From Hydractinia symbiolongicarpus (Eukaryota > Cnidaria > Hydrozoa > Anthoathecata > Hydractiniidae): 64,000 nucleotides of DNA. The stretch's first letter is position 1, and each line of letters begins with the position of its first letter. The notes below the pieces were generated by a model. It ran no database searches. It worked only from the letters and a program-made list of their open reading frames with translations, and had not been told where the DNA came from. The position numbers were made by a program, and so were the translations under genes. Positions 60,717-64,000 of the stretch are shown piece by piece. The stretch spans positions 10,587,001 through 10,651,000 of the forward strand of contig NC_079888.1 in the NCBI RefSeq assembly GCF_029227915.1. Reading direction: 5' to 3'.

Positions 60717-63515
60717 TTATACTTGTCCGTCTTCGTATAGCTTCATACAATCTTCGTAAGCGGAGCTCGTTGCGTGCATACCAGCGCAATGCTCCATGTA
60801 TCGCTCAGCTGACTTCATATCGAATCGAGCATTTCGATGAAGCAGATACTCAACCATGGTATTGCCATCACCTTCCTCGTCGACAATTTTCTTTAGAATA
60901 TCTTCAACTGTTTCTTCATCAATGTTCTCTTTGGTGTACGCGTCTCTGAAACGGTAATCCAATTTCCATATGGGCTTGTTTTTAACTAGAATGTATTATG
61001 ATTATATTAAGTTAATAGTGGGCAACATATGTTTACATACAACTGCCAGTTCACCTGCAAATGGGATCCGATACATGCTTACCATTGGACAATGACAAAT
61101 CCATAAAATGCTGCTCATAATCTATTAGTTTCTTTGATTTAGAGTTGAATTCAACAATCCTGTACGCTGGATTACCACTTATCGGGGCTACGCCGGGTGC
61201 AGTTAAAAGAAATGAGTTGGCTGCTTCGGTATCCTTTGCTTTATCTTCCTCCCTCAGAACACGTAATTGATCAGTATGCGTGTGACCAAAAAATTGAGCT
61301 AAAAAACACAGGTCTTGTTAATAGGGAGACTTGCCGTGGACCGCTAAGCGTAACGCTTAAAACTGTGAGAAGAATCAAAAGGCATTTTCCGTTGCTTTTC
61401 ATTTTTTGTGCAACACTATTCCATGTTAGCCCAAAGTGATTTCGCCAGTCCTTTTAGACATGAACAGACAAAATACAGCTAATGTTTTTACTTTATATGC
61501 TTATTCTGAATCTACAATGTATAAAACTGTTCATGTTTGTTCCCACCTTTTATGATGTCTTTAAACGTTGTTGTGGTCAGTTGTATATACGTATCTGCAA
61601 ATTTCTCGGCGTATGTCTCATTACCCGTTGATTTATCAATGCTACAAGAAAGAGTTATAACATATCCCGATGATTAATTTGGTGTTGACGGCCGATTAAG
61701 TGCTTTGAACTACATCTATTATCAGAACTAACATAATTATAACATAACATATTTTTTACAAAGACAATTTCAGGTACTTTTTTAAATAACTACTTATTGA
61801 CGAGGCAGTGGTAACGTGTTTTTAATCTCACGTGGCAAATTTTAAGATAAAGAAATGAAATACCCAGGAGGAATGTGACCGGCTACAATGACTGCCTTCT
61901 CATCTTTGTCAGCATCTTTCAATTGTTGCTCAAACCATTCCATTTGCTTATCACCAATTTTCTCGATAGCGTCGTCTAATTTTACTGTTGCCGAACTCCA
62001 GTATGTTGTATGCAGCACAATTAAAATGGTAGTCTTTGCTACGATGAAGTAATTATGGCAAAAAATATTTTATGCAATAGAATATATATACATCTCTATC
62101 TTCGGCATTTCATTTTTAGTCGAAAAGTTACTAATTTAACCATAGACATTTGAAAAGCATTTACTGCTAAACTTTATTTTTCTGAACGAGAAATCAAAGG
62201 GGCTACTTCTAAAAAGTCCATACATGCTTTTCAAACTAGTTAGCCTTGCATCATTGCATTGGTTTCATCAAATGAAAAATGGAAACTATCCTTAAGGAAA
62301 TTTTTGAAGCAACAGATTAGAACAACGAAGAAAATTATTAAAGTTAAAATGAGGAAGATACTAACAGAAAATTGGTAAGGCATAATATCCACCCTTGTTA
62401 AACGATTTTCGAAACGAATCCAAATGCTTTTTATTGTCATTGTTGCCACGAAAGATGTAAGGTTCCCACGTTAGGCGAAGTTCGGAATAAAAGTCTTCTC
62501 GATCTTTCTTGGTAACAGGTGGTTCATTGTGCTTCTCAAGGTCATTATTTCCTGAAACACACAAGATAAAAACTGTTAACAACTTGTGACAAATCCATCT
62601 GAACAATAATGTCTTTTTCTGTTTCAATGGATACATTATTAAAATCCAAGATCTCGAATTATTTCTCTGTCCCTATTTAGTGTTTCAGAAGTCAAAATTT
62701 AATAGTCTGTGTATTTTATTAGTTCAGACTAATAAATTACGTCGAACAGCCAAAAGTCTTTGTACCAATCACTTTTCATTTATATCATACAAATACATAT
62801 TTCATCTCAAACGTCGTTCAAGGCGAATCTCCACCGGATAAACTTTAATTGGCGAATTCGGTCGCGAAAATCTTTTTTGACTAAACGGGAATCAAAAGAT
62901 AGGCAGCGAATTTAACGTGGAATGAACACAGACTTTTGAGTGTTAAAAACAACATGATCATTGTGAAGGTTTTCCAGTAATATATTTTCCTAAAAATAAT
63001 TTCGCACTGACTAGTTCAAATGAAAAATACTTCGCCGCTGAAAAGTGGGACCTTTCTACAAAGAAAAAGTTACATTTTTACATGGAAATTCTCCTTCAAG
63101 TCCAGTTTCCTACTTGACTTTTTAATCCACATAAATAAAACAATTGGAGTTCCTAATGCTCAAAGAATAATAAAAATTCTTGTACATATAAAAATTGATT
63201 TATTTAGAAAAATACCGTAAATTTCCAGAACAAATATCAGAACTTTTAAATATAAAAAAGTATTTATCGGGAGCCTGTTTCCCATGAAGATTCTAATCAT
63301 CTTTTTCGGCGGTCTGTGGTTGATTCTTTTCAATAAGTATACCTGAATTTCACTATAATTACTGCTAATGGAAAACTTACCTACTGCAAAATACACTGGA
63401 ATATCCGTGATAGAGTTTCCAATAATATCTGAGCTATTGATCAGCGATCGCATAACATTTTCCTTCGTGGTCCCTTCCAGTTCGAAATCAGAATAACCAT
63501 GCGCCACTTGATCTC
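60717..63515 (-). CDS. ASM-like / endopolyphosphatase-like metallophosphoesterase, 3' six exons
   Basis: Exons, right to left: 63,515-63,381; 62,551-62,366; 62,038-61,864; 61,641-61,547; 61,298-61,083; 60,985-60,717. All splice sites are GT-AG and all phases agree, giving about 357 residues. Calcineurin-like motifs appear in order: GDQVAHGY (metal site), VYFAVGNND formed across an intron (the GNH(D/E) position), KGGYY, GHIPPG (second His), FFGHTHTD (GHxH metal site), TAPGVAPISGNPAYRI and DYEQHFMDL. The C-terminus keeps a cysteine pair, CAGMHATSSAYEDC. The family comprises acid-sphingomyelinase-like phosphodiesterases and vacuolar endopolyphosphatases, secreted or lysosomal phosphoesterases with two metals. 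GNND instead of GNHD is more like the endopolyphosphatase branch (from memory). The first exons with signal peptide and the initial DxH motif lie beyond 64,000. Confidence 0.85.
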
Positions 63516-64000
63516 CTAAAGAAATACAAATATTCATTTCAATTATTTTTCAGACCTGTCAACTTCTTTGATTCTAAATTTAGTTAATAACCTTTTTTAA
63601 AAAAAAAAAACCATCTTCTCTTCATGAACGTCGTCAGGTTGGTTTTGGAAGCAGTTAGGCCTCTTTCTATTAAGGTGTTTATGAAGCAGACCCAGCGTTT
63701 GGACTTCGGCGCTAAATACGCCCGATTTCATTATATTAAAGATGTTAGCTTTAGATTTTTTATTGGTTATTAACTTTCGCCGGCAGAAACTTTTGGGGTT
63801 TTTTTTAGATCAGCAAAACGCGTAGGTTTTTTCACGCGAAGTAGTGATGGATATTTTTTAAAGCGCAAAAGTTTACTCATAATACAAAACATTAACATTA
63901 ATGGTGCACGCTTTTCATTATGGTGAATTACCTTTGATGAGATTTACAGAATAAAGATTTTTAACTTTTAAAAAAAGCTTTATTTTAAATTCGCAAAAGT
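63516..64000 (-). other. Intron of the metallophosphoesterase gene, no exon seen
   Basis: The exon ending at 63,515 starts after an ACTTTAG-type acceptor (TTTCTTTAG) and needs one base from an upstream exon. I found no upstream exon in the remaining 485 bp, so the intron runs off the window. Confidence 0.6.

Overview
The window looks like nuclear DNA of an invertebrate animal, most likely a cnidarian (inference, not proven by a marker gene). Reasons: AT-rich non-coding DNA, spliced genes with short phase-consistent introns, a TGF-beta family ligand, tRNA-derived SINEs, a Polinton/Maverick-type element, a Helitron helicase with a fused endonuclease, and Crypton and pogo-like remnants. There are no bacterial-style operons outside the virus-like element.

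Region 1 (1 to about 17,183) is a tandem satellite of about 182 bp per monomer, roughly 90 monomers, interrupted by one tRNA-derived SINE (16,282-16,634) with a CTAG target duplication. Many monomers carry a 61-codon ORF whose stop overlaps the next start as ATGA.

Region 2 (about 17,184 to 31,020) is a decayed Polinton/Maverick-like element. It starts with a family-B DNA polymerase pseudogene cut off by the satellite and ends with a retroviral-type integrase pseudogene. Between them lies a compact set of small genes: 24-residue DUF4116-like repeats, a CxxC mini-protein, an 'FGDK' protein, a SAP-like protein, membrane and coiled-coil proteins, a poly-Asp protein formed by a 435-copy ATC/GAT microsatellite, and capsid-type fragments. 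Stem-loops sit just after several stop codons. Region 3 (about 31,080 to 33,255) is a second, diverged copy of the DUF4116 / CxxC / FGDK / SAP-like cassette. It is joined at its right end to a Helitron (Helentron-type) helicase-endonuclease pseudogene (about 33,255-35,709).

Region 4 (35,710-64,000) is ordinary AT-rich animal DNA with four spliced genes that I could reconstruct with consistent splice phases: a TGF-beta ligand (minus, 2 exons, 382 aa), a small secreted four-cysteine peptide (plus, 2 exons, 84 aa), an unknown 208-aa acidic-tailed protein (minus, 4 exons), and the 3' six exons of an acid-sphingomyelinase-like / endopolyphosphatase-like metallophosphoesterase (minus, 5' end outside the window). 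Between them lie a (TA)n tract, a 501-bp pogo-like MITE, an old SINE copy, a Crypton-like recombinase remnant, a second SINE family and a further MITE-like repeat. The animal genes show no sign of acting together. The Polinton-derived genes would once have formed one replication, integration and virion module, but nearly all are now broken.
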